From NCBI GenBank assembly GCA_947493325.1, contig CANLQI010000001.1, positions 996,501 to 1,060,500 on the forward strand: a stretch of DNA of 64,000 nt, in the 5' to 3' direction. The stretch's first letter is position 1; each line of letters starts with the position of its first letter. Positions 18,063-28,231 of the stretch are shown piece by piece. The position numbers and the translations under genes are program-made. The DNA is from an uncultured Sphingomonadaceae bacterium (GTDB lineage: Bacteria; Pseudomonadota; Alphaproteobacteria; Sphingomonadales; Sphingomonadaceae). Under the pieces are notes generated by a model. That model ran no database searches and was not told the DNA's origin. It was given only the letters and a program-made list of their open reading frames with translations.

Positions 18063-18515
18063 TCAGGACAAGGCCGCTTTGACAAGGCCGCTAGCCTTGC
18101 TCATGTCGAGCGTGGTGCCATGGCGTGATTTCAGCTCCGCCATCACCCGGCCCATATCCTTCATAGATGTTGCGCCCAGTTCCGCCTTGATCGTGTCAAT
18201 CGCCGCGCGGGTTTCATCCTCCCCCATCTGTGCGGGCAGGAATTCCTCAATCACGGCGAGTTCCACCTTTTCGATATCGGCCAATTCAGCGCGTCCGCCA
18301 TCTTCGTACATCTTGATCGATTCGCGGCGCTGTTTCGCCATTTTCTGCAGCACATCGGTCACCAGCGCGTCATCATCGCCGCCCGCTTCCTTGGTGCGTA
18401 GCTCAATGTCACGGTCCTTGATTTTGGCAAGAATCATGCGGGTTGCCGCTGTTCTGTCCTTGTCCTTGGCTTTCATCGCCGCAACCTGTGCAGCCTTGAT
18501 ATCGTCGCGAATCAC
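18063..18515 (-). CDS. GatB/YqeY domain protein
   Basis: A 150-residue protein formed of the YqeY helical domain, the same fold as the tail of the amidotransferase subunit GatB that contacts tRNA. Diagnostic segments are MIRDDIKAAQVAAMKAKDK, the RTAATRMILAKIKD helix, RRESIKMYEDGGR, and the C-terminal GATSMKDMGRVMAELKSRHG. Stand-alone YqeY is often encoded next to dnaG and rpoD, as here, but its molecular role is not settled. It is the first gene of this minus-strand run, divergent from carA. Confidence 0.92.
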   Translation of the reverse strand: MIRDDIKAAQVAAMKAKDKDRTAATRMILAKIKDRDIELRTKEAGGDDDALVTDVLQKMAKQRRESIKMYEDGGRAELADIEKVELAVIEEFLPAQMGEDETRAAIDTIKAELGATSMKDMGRVMAELKSRHGTTLDMSKASGLVKAALS

Positions 18516-18687
18516 GGGCGAACTCCATTGCTCATGAATTTAAGAATAAAGGAAAGACATAGCCGGAATTTTCGCAATTTCATAGATTGTTCCGTGCCCG
18601 TGGATAACTTAATACACCGGTCGTTTGGACCGCAGTTTTTGGCGTGCCAGGCGGCAACACAAATCCATTACGCAAGGATACCCGATC

Positions 18688-19968
18688 ATGGCAAAAGCCA
18701 ACATTCCCGAACGACCAGAAGGCGCCACCGGGATATTGGTTCTGGCTGATGGGTCAGTGGTGTGGGGCCGTGGTTTCGGCGCGACAGGCGAAGCGGTGGG
18801 CGAACTGTGTTTCAACACCGCCATGACAGGGTATCAGGAAGTGATGACCGATCCCAGCTATGCGGAGCAGGTGATTACCTTTACCTTTCCGCATATCGGC
18901 AATGTCGGCAGCAATGATGAAGATATTGAGGCGGACAGCGCGCATGCGCTTGGCTGCGTGGTGCGCGAAGATGTGACCGCGCCAAGCAATTTCCGTAGCA
19001 ATGCAAATTTTACCGAGTGGATGGCGGCCAATGGGCGCATCGGGCTGTCAGGCGTCGATACCCGCGCGCTCACCCGGCGTATCCGTGAGGCAGGCGCCCC
19101 CAATGTGGTGATTGCATATAATGAAGATGGCCGGTTCGATATGGACGACCTCCTCGCGAAAGCGCGGGCGTGGGGCGGGTTGGAAGGCCTCGACCTTGCC
19201 AAGGATGTGACCCGTGACGACACAGGCATATGGACAGGCGGTCCATGGCGGCTAGGATTTGGTTATGAGGAAAGTGAACCCTCTAACCCGTCATTCCGGC
19301 GAAAGCCGGAATCCCCTTCTGTTTCGAGCGGTAGTACAGAGGAAGGAGATTCCGGCTTTCGCCGGAATGACAAAGATATACCTCATGTCGTGGCGATTGA
19401 TTATGGCGCGAAACGCAATATATTCCGCAACCTTGTACGTGCGGGTGCGAAAGTCACTGTGGTTCCTGCACAGACTTCGCTGGATGATGTGCTGGCATTG
19501 CAGCCGGACGGCGTGTTCCTTTCCAACGGCCCCGGTGACCCCGCCGCGACGGGGGCATATGCGGTGCCGGTGATACAGGGCCTGCTGGAGCGCGATATCC
19601 CGCTGTTCGGCATCTGCCTCGGCCACCAGATGCTGGCGTTGGCGGCAGGCGCGAAAACCATGAAAATGCATCAGGGGCACCGCGGCGCGAACCATCCGGT
19701 ACAGCGCGTCGGCGGAGGCTGGGACGAGAGCGCCGATGGAGGGGAAAGACTGGTCGAGATTACCAGCATGAACCACGGCTTTGCGGTCGATGGCACGACG
19801 CTCCCCGCCAATGTCACCGAAACCCACCGCAGCCTGTTCGACGGCAGCAATTGCGGCATTGCGTTCAAAAACAAAAACGCATTCGGCGTGCAGTACCACC
19901 CCGAAGCCTCTCCGGGGCCGCAAGACAGCTTCTATCTGTTCAAGAAATTTGTGGGGGGATTGGGGTGA
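18688..19968 (+). CDS. carA: Carbamoyl-phosphate synthase small (glutaminase) subunit with a repeat-derived insert
   Basis: CarA hydrolyses glutamine and passes ammonia to CarB for arginine and pyrimidine synthesis. It has 426 residues from the ATG at 18688, longer than E. coli CarA (382). The N-terminal domain has ATGEAVGELCFNTAMTGYQE; the class I glutaminase domain has DYGAKRNIFRNL, the nucleophile in LFGICLGHQML and the histidine in VQYHPEASPGP. Residues about 201-228 (from PSFRRKPES to GFRRND) are encoded by a REP-pair palindrome at 19290-19371 and lie in the linker between the two domains. The frame is kept, so the enzyme is presumably functional. The stop overlaps a small lipoprotein start (GTGA). 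Confidence 0.96.
   Translation: MAKANIPERPEGATGILVLADGSVVWGRGFGATGEAVGELCFNTAMTGYQEVMTDPSYAEQVITFTFPHIGNVGSNDEDIEADSAHALGCVVREDVTAPSNFRSNANFTEWMAANGRIGLSGVDTRALTRRIREAGAPNVVIAYNEDGRFDMDDLLAKARAWGGLEGLDLAKDVTRDDTGIWTGGPWRLGFGYEESEPSNPSFRRKPESPSVSSGSTEEGDSGFRRNDKDIPHVVAIDYGAKRNIFRNLVRAGAKVTVVPAQTSLDDVLALQPDGVFLSNGPGDPAATGAYAVPVIQGLLERDIPLFGICLGHQMLALAAGAKTMKMHQGHRGANHPVQRVGGGWDESADGGERLVEITSMNHGFAVDGTTLPANVTETHRSLFDGSNCGIAFKNKNAFGVQYHPEASPGPQDSFYLFKKFVGGLG
19290..19371. repeat. REP-pair (REPIN-like) palindrome inside carA
   Basis: Two exact 23-base inverted arms (19290-19312 and 19349-19371) flank a 36-base spacer. Each arm holds its own hairpin, ATTCCGGC-GAAA-GCCGGAAT, behind a GTC head. This is the architecture of paired REP sequences mobilised by RAYT (Y1) transposases. 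The whole element is in frame with carA and free of stop codons. A relative with different stem sequence is at 63735-63830. Confidence 0.9.
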
Positions 19969-20231
19969 GGCATCTCGCTTGGACTTTTATTCCTTTGGCT
20001 GTGCTTACGTCTTGCTCAGACCGCTATTGTACTGATCCGGACTTGTGTTGGGCGAATCGGACTGATGTCATTCAGGCCGCGGAACGATGTGGCATTGAAG
20101 ACTTCAACCCGAGGGAGGATAGCGCCGGTACCTTTTTGCCTTACGTCGAAGGTGAAGACCCTGATAGAGGGCCAAAAACGAATTGCATAATTGAAGACCT
20201 TGAAGGTCAAGGACTGATGGTAACCCACTAA
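19965..20231 (+). CDS. Small putative lipoprotein between carA and carB
   Basis: An 88-residue protein with no family I recognise. It starts at a GTG overlapping the carA stop (GTGA) and its TAA shares a base with the carB ATG (TAATG), so it is translationally tied to both. The N-terminus [17 protein letters not shown] is a short lipoprotein signal with lipobox LTSC (Cys17). The mature part is acidic and has four more cysteines (CTDPDLC, ERCGIED, TNCIIED), possibly disulfide-bonded. Being a secreted protein in a pyrimidine/arginine operon it probably has no role in carbamoyl-phosphate synthesis. Confidence 0.65.
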   Translation: MRHLAWTFIPLAVLTSCSDRYCTDPDLCWANRTDVIQAAERCGIEDFNPREDSAGTFLPYVEGEDPDRGPKTNCIIEDLEGQGLMVTH

Positions 20232-23200
20232 TGCCCAAAAGAACTGACATAAAATCTATCCTAATCATCGGCGCTGGCCCCATCATTATCGGGCAGGCGT
20301 GCGAGTTTGATTATTCGGGGACGCAGGCGTGCAAGGCGCTGAAGGAAGAGGGGTACCGGATCATTCTGGTCAACTCCAACCCCGCGACGATCATGACCGA
20401 TCCCGACATGGCGGATGCGACCTATGTCGAGCCGATCACGCCCGAGATAGTTGCCAAGATTATCGAAAAAGAACGCCCGGACGCGGTGCTGCCGACCATG
20501 GGCGGGCAGACGGCGCTTAACTGTGCGCTGTCGCTCAACCGTGACGGGGTGCTCGACAAATATAACGTCGAGCTGATCGGCGCGGATGCCGAGGCGATTG
20601 ACAAGGCCGAGGACCGGCAGAAATTCCGTGAGGCAATGGACAAAATCGGCCTGGAAAGCCCGAAAAGCGCGATTGCGCAAAGCCTGGACCAGGCGCTCGA
20701 GGCGCTGGAGCATGTGGGCCTGCCCACCATTATCCGGCCCAGTTTCACTATGGGCGGCACGGGCGGAGGCATCGCCTATAACCGCGATGAATTCGTCAGT
20801 ATCGTTACCGGCGGGCTGGATGCCTCGCCCACCACCGAAGTGCTGATCGAGGAATCGGTGCTGGGATGGAAGGAATATGAGATGGAGGTTGTCCGCGACC
20901 GGGCGGATAACTGCATTATCATCTGTTCAATTGAGAATATCGATCCGATGGGCGTGCACACCGGCGACAGCATCACCGTAGCGCCCGCGTTAACGCTAAC
21001 TGACAAGGAATATCAGATCATGCGCAATGCCAGCATCGCGGTACTGCGTGAAATTGGCGTTGAAACCGGGGGATCAAACGTACAGTTCGCGGTGAATCCC
21101 GCCGATGGCCGCCTGATCGTGATTGAAATGAACCCACGCGTGTCGCGGTCGTCCGCACTGGCATCGAAAGCCACGGGCTTCCCGATCGCCAAGGTCGCGG
21201 CAAAGCTGGCCGTGGGCTATACGCTGGACGAGATTGACAATGACATTACCGGGGCAACGCCGGCGTCGTTCGAGCCGACTATTGATTATGTCGTCACCAA
21301 AATCCCGCGCTTTGCTTTCGAGAAATTCAAGGGCGCAGAGCCATTGCTGAACACCGCGATGAAATCGGTGGGTGAAGTGATGGCGATTGGCCGCAATATC
21401 CATGAAAGCTTGCAAAAAGCGCTGCGCGGTCTGGAAACCGGGCTGGACGGATTTAACCGCGTACCAGAGCTGGAAGGCGTATCGCGCGACGTGATCACCG
21501 CCGCGCTGGCGCGGCCGACGCCCGACCGCCTGCTTAACACCGCACAGGCGATGCGTGAGGGGCTGAGCGTCGAGGAAATCCACGGCATCACCAAATATGA
21601 TCCCTGGTTCCTCGAACGGATAGCCGAAATTATCGCCGCTGAAGCGGATATTGTCGAAAATGGCCTGCCAATTGAAGCGCAGGGCCTGCGCAAGCTCAAG
21701 TCCATGGGTTTTTCGGACAGGCGGCTTGCCACATTGGCGGTGCGTTCGGTGCATGTCGCGGGCGGCATGGGACAGGTACAGGCAAAATCTCATGGGTTAC
21801 TGCATGATGCAATGCAGGCGATGGCCGGTGCGACCAGCGAGCAGGAAGTGCGTGAACTGCGCCACAGGCTGGGTGTGCGGCCCGTATTCAAGCGGATTGA
21901 TACCTGCGCGGCGGAATTTGAGGCGAAGACGCCCTATATGTATTCGACCTATGAAACGCCGATATTTGGCGCGCCTGAATGTGAAGCTGCGCCGAGCGAA
22001 CGCAAGAAAGTCGTGATTCTGGGCGGCGGGCCAAACCGGATCGGGCAGGGGATAGAGTTTGACTATTGCTGTTGCCACGCCTGTTTCGCGCTGGAGGAAC
22101 AGGGCTATGAAACGATCATGGTCAACTGCAACCCGGAAACGGTATCGACGGACTATGACACGTCCGACCGGCTCTATTTTGAGCCGTTGACAGCGGAAGA
22201 CGTGCTTGAGATTCTGGATGTTGAGCGTTCGACGGGCGAGCTGGCAGGCGTGATCGTGCAATTTGGCGGGCAGACGCCGCTTAAGCTCGCACAGGCGCTG
22301 GAAGATGCAGGTATACCGATACTGGGCACATCGCCCGATGCGATCGACCTGGCTGAAGACCGGGAGCGTTTTGCCAAACTGGTCGATAAATTGGACCTGA
22401 AACAGCCGGAAAATGGCATTGCACGCAGCCGTGAGGAGGCAATCGCGGTGGCCGAGCGCATTGGCTATCCGGTGCTTATCCGGCCATCTTATGTGCTGGG
22501 CGGGCGGGCGATGGAAATTGTCGACAGCCCGGCGCAACTGGATGATTATATCGCCACCGCCGTACATGTGTCGGGCGACAGCCCTGTGTTGATCGACCAG
22601 TATCTGCGCGATGCGATTGAGGTGGATGTCGATGCGATCTGTGATGGTGATGATGTCGTGGTTGCGGGTGTGCTCCAGCATATCGAGGAAGCCGGAGTGC
22701 ATAGCGGCGACAGCGCCTGTACCATCCCGCCGCACAGCCTCTCCGATGACCTGATTGCGGAAATGGAGCGACAGACTGTGGCGCTTGCCCAAGGCTTGAA
22801 AGTACGCGGTCTGATGAATATCCAGTTCGCGGTGAAAGAGGCGCAAGTCTATCTGATCGAAGTCAATCCGCGCGCCAGCAGGACCGTGCCGTTTGTCGCC
22901 AAAGCGATTGGCAGCCCGATAGCCAAGATCGCCGCACGTGTTATGGCGGGCGAGAAACTGGCAAATCTACCATCAATTGATAGAAGTATTGACCATATAG
23001 CTGTCAAAGAAGCAGTTTTTCCCTTCAGCCGCTTCCCTGGCATCGACCCCGTTCTTTCTCCTGAGATGAAATCCACCGGGGAAGTCATGGGGATTGATTC
23101 CAGTTTCCCGATTGCATTTGCCAAGTCACAAATGGCCGCGAGCATGATACTGCCTGAAAAAGGCACGATATTTGTTTCTGTAAAAGATACGGATAAGCCG

Positions 23201-23566
23201 GTTATTCTTCCTGCCGTAAAAATGCTTATGGAACATGGGTTTGATGTGGTGGCAACAGGCGGCACCGCGGCATATCTGAAAGAGCAGGGACTTGATGTTA
23301 CGCAAGTCAACAAAGTTGCGCAGGGGCGTCCGCATATTGTGGACCGCATCAAGGACGGCGATATCGCTTTGATTTTTAACACAACTGAAGGCTGGCAGAG
23401 CCATAAAGACTCGCAATCGATCCGCGCGTCGGCGTTGCATGGGAAAGTGCCGTATTTCACAACAGCATCCGCCAGTGTGGCCGTTAGTGCAGCGATTGCG
23501 GCCCTTACAACACAAAGTCTTGATGTTAAGCCGCTTCAGGACTATTATATGGTTTCCAACGCCTGA
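20231..23566 (+). CDS. carB: Carbamoyl-phosphate synthase large subunit
   Basis: CarB uses ammonia from CarA, bicarbonate and two ATP to make carbamoyl phosphate. At 1111 residues it is slightly longer than the E. coli protein. Both duplicated ATP-grasp halves are present: the first opens with [20 protein letters not shown] and has [17 protein letters not shown], the second opens with [20 protein letters not shown] and has [16 protein letters not shown]. The C-terminal MGS-like allosteric domain contains [19 protein letters not shown] and [18 protein letters not shown]. The ATG overlaps the stop of the small lipoprotein gene by one base. Confidence 0.98.
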   Translation: MPKRTDIKSILIIGAGPIIIGQACEFDYSGTQACKALKEEGYRIILVNSNPATIMTDPDMADATYVEPITPEIVAKIIEKERPDAVLPTMGGQTALNCALSLNRDGVLDKYNVELIGADAEAIDKAEDRQKFREAMDKIGLESPKSAIAQSLDQALEALEHVGLPTIIRPSFTMGGTGGGIAYNRDEFVSIVTGGLDASPTTEVLIEESVLGWKEYEMEVVRDRADNCIIICSIENIDPMGVHTGDSITVAPALTLTDKEYQIMRNASIAVLREIGVETGGSNVQFAVNPADGRLIVIEMNPRVSRSSALASKATGFPIAKVAAKLAVGYTLDEIDNDITGATPASFEPTIDYVVTKIPRFAFEKFKGAEPLLNTAMKSVGEVMAIGRNIHESLQKALRGLETGLDGFNRVPELEGVSRDVITAALARPTPDRLLNTAQAMREGLSVEEIHGITKYDPWFLERIAEIIAAEADIVENGLPIEAQGLRKLKSMGFSDRRLATLAVRSVHVAGGMGQVQAKSHGLLHDAMQAMAGATSEQEVRELRHRLGVRPVFKRIDTCAAEFEAKTPYMYSTYETPIFGAPECEAAPSERKKVVILGGGPNRIGQGIEFDYCCCHACFALEEQGYETIMVNCNPETVSTDYDTSDRLYFEPLTAEDVLEILDVERSTGELAGVIVQFGGQTPLKLAQALEDAGIPILGTSPDAIDLAEDRERFAKLVDKLDLKQPENGIARSREEAIAVAERIGYPVLIRPSYVLGGRAMEIVDSPAQLDDYIATAVHVSGDSPVLIDQYLRDAIEVDVDAICDGDDVVVAGVLQHIEEAGVHSGDSACTIPPHSLSDDLIAEMERQTVALAQGLKVRGLMNIQFAVKEAQVYLIEVNPRASRTVPFVAKAIGSPIAKIAARVMAGEKLANLPSIDRSIDHIAVKEAVFPFSRFPGIDPVLSPEMKSTGEVMGIDSSFPIAFAKSQMAASMILPEKGTIFVSVKDTDKPVILPAVKMLMEHGFDVVATGGTAAYLKEQGLDVTQVNKVAQGRPHIVDRIKDGDIALIFNTTEGWQSHKDSQSIRASALHGKVPYFTTASASVAVSAAIAALTTQSLDVKPLQDYYMVSNA

Positions 23567-23665
23567 CCCCGACAATCTGTGCTTTATGGCGGACCGTTCC
23601 CAAACGGCCCGTAAGCCAGCTTTTTGCCGGTTCAGGCCATAAGAGTTTTAAAAAGGAAAGCCATA

Positions 23666-24142
23666 ATGGCAAGTGTTGAAAAAATGCCTATGCTGCAAAT
23701 AGGCCATGAAAAACTGAGTGAAGAATTACGTGCCCTGAAAATCGAACGCCCGTTAATTGTGGATGCGATCGAAGAAGCGCGCGCGCACGGTGATTTGTCG
23801 GAAAACGCTGAATATCATGCTGCGAAAGAACGCCAGGGCCAAGTCGAAGCAACGATTAGTGATCTGGAAGACAAGCTGAGCCGTGCACAGGTTATTGATC
23901 CCAAAACATTATCGGGTGATAAAATTGTATTTGGCGCGACAGTCACATTGCTTGACGAAGATGATAAGCCGGTCAAATATCAACTTGTAGGCCAAGCAGA
24001 AGCCGATGCCAAAAAAGGCATGATTAGCTACAATAGCCCGCTTGGCCGTGCGCTTATTGGCAAGACAGTTGATGAGGAAGTCGAACTGACGGTCCCATCA
24101 GGTGACAAATATTATCTCGTCGAGAAAATTGAATTTATCTAA
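23666..24142 (+). CDS. greA: Transcription elongation factor GreA
   Basis: GreA rescues backtracked RNA polymerase by stimulating transcript cleavage through its coiled coil in the secondary channel. It has 158 residues from the ATG at 23666, which follows AAAGGAAAG. The acidic tip of the coiled coil is [20 protein letters not shown], and the C-terminal FKBP-like domain ends [20 protein letters not shown]. It lies 99 bases after carB; carAB-greA is a common alphaproteobacterial order. A rho-independent terminator follows at 24162. Confidence 0.96.
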   Translation: MASVEKMPMLQIGHEKLSEELRALKIERPLIVDAIEEARAHGDLSENAEYHAAKERQGQVEATISDLEDKLSRAQVIDPKTLSGDKIVFGATVTLLDEDDKPVKYQLVGQAEADAKKGMISYNSPLGRALIGKTVDEEVELTVPSGDKYYLVEKIEFI

Positions 24143-24161
24143 ACAACTGCCGGACTAATAC

Positions 24162-24198
24162 AAAAGGCATCCTTCCGATAAGAAGGGATGCCTTTTTG
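24162..24198. terminator. Bidirectional rho-independent terminator between greA and the DUF4170 gene
   Basis: An AAAAGGCATCC...GGATGCCTTTTT hairpin with a one-base bulge and a short loop lies between the convergent ends of greA and the DUF4170 gene. An A-run precedes and a T-run follows the stem, so it can terminate transcription in both directions. Confidence 0.8.
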
Positions 24199-24223
24199 TT
24201 ATTTTGAAATAACGGGGGGCGAA

Positions 24224-24463
24224 TTACTTGCTCTCGCCGTCTGCTCCATCTTCCAATGTCGGTTCCAGCAGTTTGTGCAGATGGACGATGACATATTTCA
24301 TCTCTGCATCGTCGACTGTGCGCTGCGCATTGCCGCGCCATACATCTTCTGCTTCCTCATAGCTAGGATAGACGCCAACCAGATCCATTTGATCAATTTC
24401 AGTAAAATCAAGACCGCGCGGATCGGAAACGCGTCCACCGAGAACCAGATGTAATTTGCTCAT
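24224..24463 (-). CDS. DUF4170 domain protein
   Basis: A 79-residue small soluble protein. The sequence (HLVLGGRVSDPRGLDF, then VGVYPSYEEAEDVWRGNAQR and MKYVIVHLHKLLEP) matches the DUF4170 family, which is almost confined to alphaproteobacteria and has no known function. The fold is probably a small alpha/beta domain related to inhibitor or stress proteins, but this is a guess. It is convergent with greA and separated from the next minus-strand gene by 59 bases, so it may have its own promoter. Confidence 0.8.
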   Translation of the reverse strand: MSKLHLVLGGRVSDPRGLDFTEIDQMDLVGVYPSYEEAEDVWRGNAQRTVDDAEMKYVIVHLHKLLEPTLEDGADGESK

Positions 24464-24522
24464 AATTCGTACCCTGTTCAGAAAATCTAGTGTAAATTGC
24501 CGTTACGGCAGTGTGTCGCTCC

Positions 24523-24888
24523 CTAGTCTTTCGGAGCGAACGCGTCTACGGCTCCGTCTGCAATTTTTTGCACTGCATCGCTTAAAAAGCGCTCTGCGCT
24601 ATCGAGCGCCGCATCTTCGCCGCGTAATTTGGGAATAAAAGCCCCCGCAACTGCTCCTAGAAATGCGCCTGCCGCAATGTAGCGGAGCGGGTTTTCATCA
24701 ACATGTATCACGGCTTGCTCGGCTGTATCATTCGCACGGGTTTTAGCCGCTGCATACGCTTTGCGGCTCTTCTCCACGCTTTGTTGCGCGATTTTGCCGG
24801 CACTGTTTTTCATGCTGGAGGACTGAGATTTGGTTTTGGCTAGGGCATTGCGGTATGTCTGGCCGGCTTTTTCTAATCTTGTGCTCAT
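24523..24888 (-). CDS. DUF883/YqjD-like membrane-anchored protein
   Basis: A 121-residue protein with a long charged Lys/Ala/Ser-rich helical part and a hydrophobic segment near residues 65-90. The segment DENPLRYIAAGAFLGAVAGA resembles the DUF883 C-terminal anchor seen in YqjD/ElaB, inner-membrane proteins that bind ribosomes in stationary phase in E. coli; here a further 35 residues follow the membrane segment. It is the last gene of a four-gene minus-strand set of small membrane proteins, 31 bases after its neighbour. Family assignment is tentative. Confidence 0.65.
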   Translation of the reverse strand: MSTRLEKAGQTYRNALAKTKSQSSSMKNSAGKIAQQSVEKSRKAYAAAKTRANDTAEQAVIHVDENPLRYIAAGAFLGAVAGAFIPKLRGEDAALDSAERFLSDAVQKIADGAVDAFAPKD

Positions 24889-24919
24889 TTCAATATCCCC
24901 GTTTGGTCTCTATAACAAT

Positions 24920-25207
24920 CTACTCGGCTTCACGCAGATTTTCTATAGCTTCCTGAATAGGCTTTCTCGCCAATAGCAGCGCGGCTGCGATTGCCACACC
25001 TGCTAGCGGCCATTTGTTATTCTTGGCGATTTCCATGCCCTCTTTAACAATGATATCTGCGGCTTCTTCTGCATTTTCTTTGGCTTCTGCAGCAAGGTTG
25101 CTAGGTGCAAAGCGCTGTTTTGCATGCGCTGCCGATGCTTTCAATTGCACTTGTGCCAGGTTCTTCCTGGCCTTTTTCTCACGGATATCATGGATGTTCG
25201 GCTTCAT
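24920..25207 (-). CDS. Small membrane protein, YqjK/DUF3618-like
   Basis: A 95-residue protein: a basic, Ala/Lys-rich amphipathic N-terminal half and one membrane segment near the C-terminus (NNKWPLAGVAIAAALLLARK). This layout resembles YqjK and DUF3618 proteins. Its ATG overlaps the stop of the upstream holin-family gene (ATGA), so the two are translated together. No catalytic motif is visible. Its role is probably structural or stress-related, inferred from the cassette. Confidence 0.65.
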   Translation of the reverse strand: MKPNIHDIREKKARKNLAQVQLKASAAHAKQRFAPSNLAAEAKENAEEAADIIVKEGMEIAKNNKWPLAGVAIAAALLLARKPIQEAIENLREAE

Positions 25208-25650
25208 GATTCATTTTCCGTTTCATCGCCGCGGTATAGATTTTGCAGCCGCCGTGTTTTCCAGGTTGCAAATAGAAAGCAGAGTATCGCCAGCACCAGA
25301 CACGTCAGTGTAACAATGCCGATCGCCACCCAGTGTCCGAAAAGCGGGATAAGCGCGAGCAGCAGTCCAAGTACAAGTGCCATCACAGCAACGCTGCCGA
25401 AAACACCGACACCGACCATCAGCACGGAAATATGCTTGCTCTGGCTGACGGTATAGGAAATGCGCGCGCGGTGGAATTCCAGTTCGGTTTCCACTCTCGT
25501 CTGCAAATCGTCAATCAGTCCGCGCAATTCAGCCGAAAGGCTCCGGCGTGAACCAGAGCCTTCCGCATCGCTGTCGTTTGCGACCGGAACATGTGCGCTG
25601 TCATCATCGGATGCGGCGGGCAATTCCGGTTCATTGTCACTGTTGCTCAT
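25204..25650 (-). CDS. YqjE-like phage-holin-superfamily membrane protein
   Basis: A 148-residue protein with an acidic N-terminal tail, an amphipathic helix (LSAELRGLIDDLQTRVETEL) and two membrane segments (about residues 75-100 and 105-130) ending in a basic tail. This matches the Phage_holin_3_6 family (YqjE, 'holin-X'), which despite the name is a chromosomal membrane protein family. The ATG at 25650 is preferred over the adjacent in-frame TTG. It lies 11 bases after the DUF883-like gene and overlaps the next gene by four bases. Confidence 0.78.
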   Translation of the reverse strand: MSNSDNEPELPAASDDDSAHVPVANDSDAEGSGSRRSLSAELRGLIDDLQTRVETELEFHRARISYTVSQSKHISVLMVGVGVFGSVAVMALVLGLLLALIPLFGHWVAIGIVTLTCLVLAILCFLFATWKTRRLQNLYRGDETENES

Positions 25651-25661
25651 CAAATAGGGCT

Positions 25662-26156
25662 TTAGCTCTTATTCGAACCGGATTTGAACATCCGTGTGAG
25701 CATAAAGCCTGCAACAGCTGCGATACCAATTGCTACGGCAGGGCTTTTACGCACGAATTCACGCGTATCATCGCCAAGCTCGCTCAGATCTTTTTCCTCG
25801 ATCTTGTCGCCAAACTCGTTAAATTTCTCACCCGCTGTGCGTGCATAGTCGCCATATTTGCTGCCCAGGTTTTCATCGATCACATTTGCGGTGTCAGCAA
25901 TAATCTGACCTAGATTGCGAACGGCTTCACCTGTGCGCATTTTGGCATCATTGGCGTAATCGCCCGCTTTTTCCTTTGCAAACTCAGCCTTGTCGCGGGC
26001 CTGTGCTGCAAAGTCGCTATCATTGCTGGTTTGCGCAGAAGTTTTGGCAACTGCCTTTGTAGGTGTCTTCTTTTTCGCAGTGCTTGCGGTTTTCTTTTTT
26101 GCAGCGGGTTTCTTTGCCGCTGATTTGGATGCTGTCGTTTTCTTACTGTCGGCCAT
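25662..26156 (-). CDS. DUF883/YqjD-like protein with basic histone-like N-terminus
   Basis: A 164-residue protein. The first 45 residues are a Lys/Ala/Thr-rich basic tract (KKPAAKKKTASTAKKK), like histone H1 tails and suited to binding nucleic acid or ribosomes. A long charged helical region follows (residues 50-130), then a C-terminal membrane segment (RKSPAVAIGIAAVAGFMLTR). The start at 26156 is backed by AGGAGGAAAA just upstream. It heads the four-gene membrane cassette and is divergent from eno. Confidence 0.72.
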   Translation of the reverse strand: MADSKKTTASKSAAKKPAAKKKTASTAKKKTPTKAVAKTSAQTSNDSDFAAQARDKAEFAKEKAGDYANDAKMRTGEAVRNLGQIIADTANVIDENLGSKYGDYARTAGEKFNEFGDKIEEKDLSELGDDTREFVRKSPAVAIGIAAVAGFMLTRMFKSGSNKS

Positions 26157-26371
26157 GAATTTTCCTCCTGAAGTGCCGGTATCATAAAACCGGTTAAATT
26201 GTCCCAATGCCTTATGCTCAATTTGGCGTTTTAACAGATTTTTTCAAGTGGCTTAGTGTAATAACACGCAGCCACGAAGTTTATATTCCGATATTGCCAA
26301 TAAAGGCGCGTGCTTATAGAGCGTGCGGAATATATAATTGTTCCGAAATTATCCGCTCAACACCGAAATAA

Positions 26372-27661
<1,290 letters not shown>

Positions 27662-27805
27662 ACCGTTTAAGAGCTTTTTTGGACAAGCTCTGGCAGAACC
27701 GCGCAGATAAATCTGGCTGATAAAAGAATCACTTGGCCGCGTGTTTCTAAAAATTGCGATATATATGCTTGCAATGGGAACAAAATTCTGATTCAACAGA
27801 TAATT

Positions 27806-28117
27806 ATGGCGAGTAAGCGAATACGTTTGGAAGCATTGAAAAGTTCGGCGACTGCGGGTCTCGCGTTGCTGGCTTTGCTTGCCATTGGCGCTTATGCGGT
27901 GATCGGGCCAACAGGTGTACTTGCGTGGAGCGATTATCAGCAACGTCTGGAGCAGCAGACCGCTGAACTTGCGGCGCTGGAAAAAGAGCGCGATGCACTT
28001 CGCAACCGTGTTGACCTGTTAAATCCCGATGGTGTTGACCCGGACCTGGCCGGTGAATTGCTACGTAAGGAACTTAACGTGGTACATCCAGATGAAATTG
28101 TTGTTCCCCTGAAATAA
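27806..28117 (+). CDS. ftsB: Septum formation initiator FtsB/DivIC-like
   Basis: A 103-residue bitopic membrane protein of the divisome. It has a short cytoplasmic basic start, one membrane segment (about residues 16-36, LALLALLAIGAYAVIG), then a coiled coil (LEQQTAELAALEKERDALRN) that pairs with FtsL. The C-terminal LRKELNVVHPDEIVVPL is the family tail. It lies between eno and pdhA, as in many alphaproteobacteria, with 144 bases of non-coding DNA after eno. Confidence 0.88.
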   Translation: MASKRIRLEALKSSATAGLALLALLAIGAYAVIGPTGVLAWSDYQQRLEQQTAELAALEKERDALRNRVDLLNPDGVDPDLAGELLRKELNVVHPDEIVVPLK

Positions 28118-28170
28118 TTTTACTCCGGAATTTTATTTTTTACCCTGCATAATATTGTGAAATGACGTTG

Positions 28171-28197
28171 CGGTATGCTGTGCATTGATGCATACCG
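28171..28197. promoter_or_regulatory. Inverted repeat upstream of pdhA
   Basis: An exact 8-base inverted repeat (CGGTATGC and GCATACCG, 11-base spacer) lies 35 bases before the pdhA start codon. It could be an operator or a leader hairpin. No T-run follows, so it is not a terminator. No regulator can be assigned. Confidence 0.4.
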
Positions 28198-28231
28198 GTG
28201 CTGATAATGATGGCATGAAAGGGACGCTCCA

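Noticed and set aside
25204-25650. A 'phage holin' family gene that might indicate a prophage
   Set aside because: The family (YqjE-like, Phage_holin_3_6) is chromosomal, its neighbours are other YqjD-type membrane proteins, and no phage structural, integrase or lysis gene is nearby.
27670-27691. AGAGCTT...AAGCTCT hairpin after eno
   Set aside because: The T-run is in the loop and none follows the stem, so it is not a standard terminator; the stem is only seven pairs and unremarkable.
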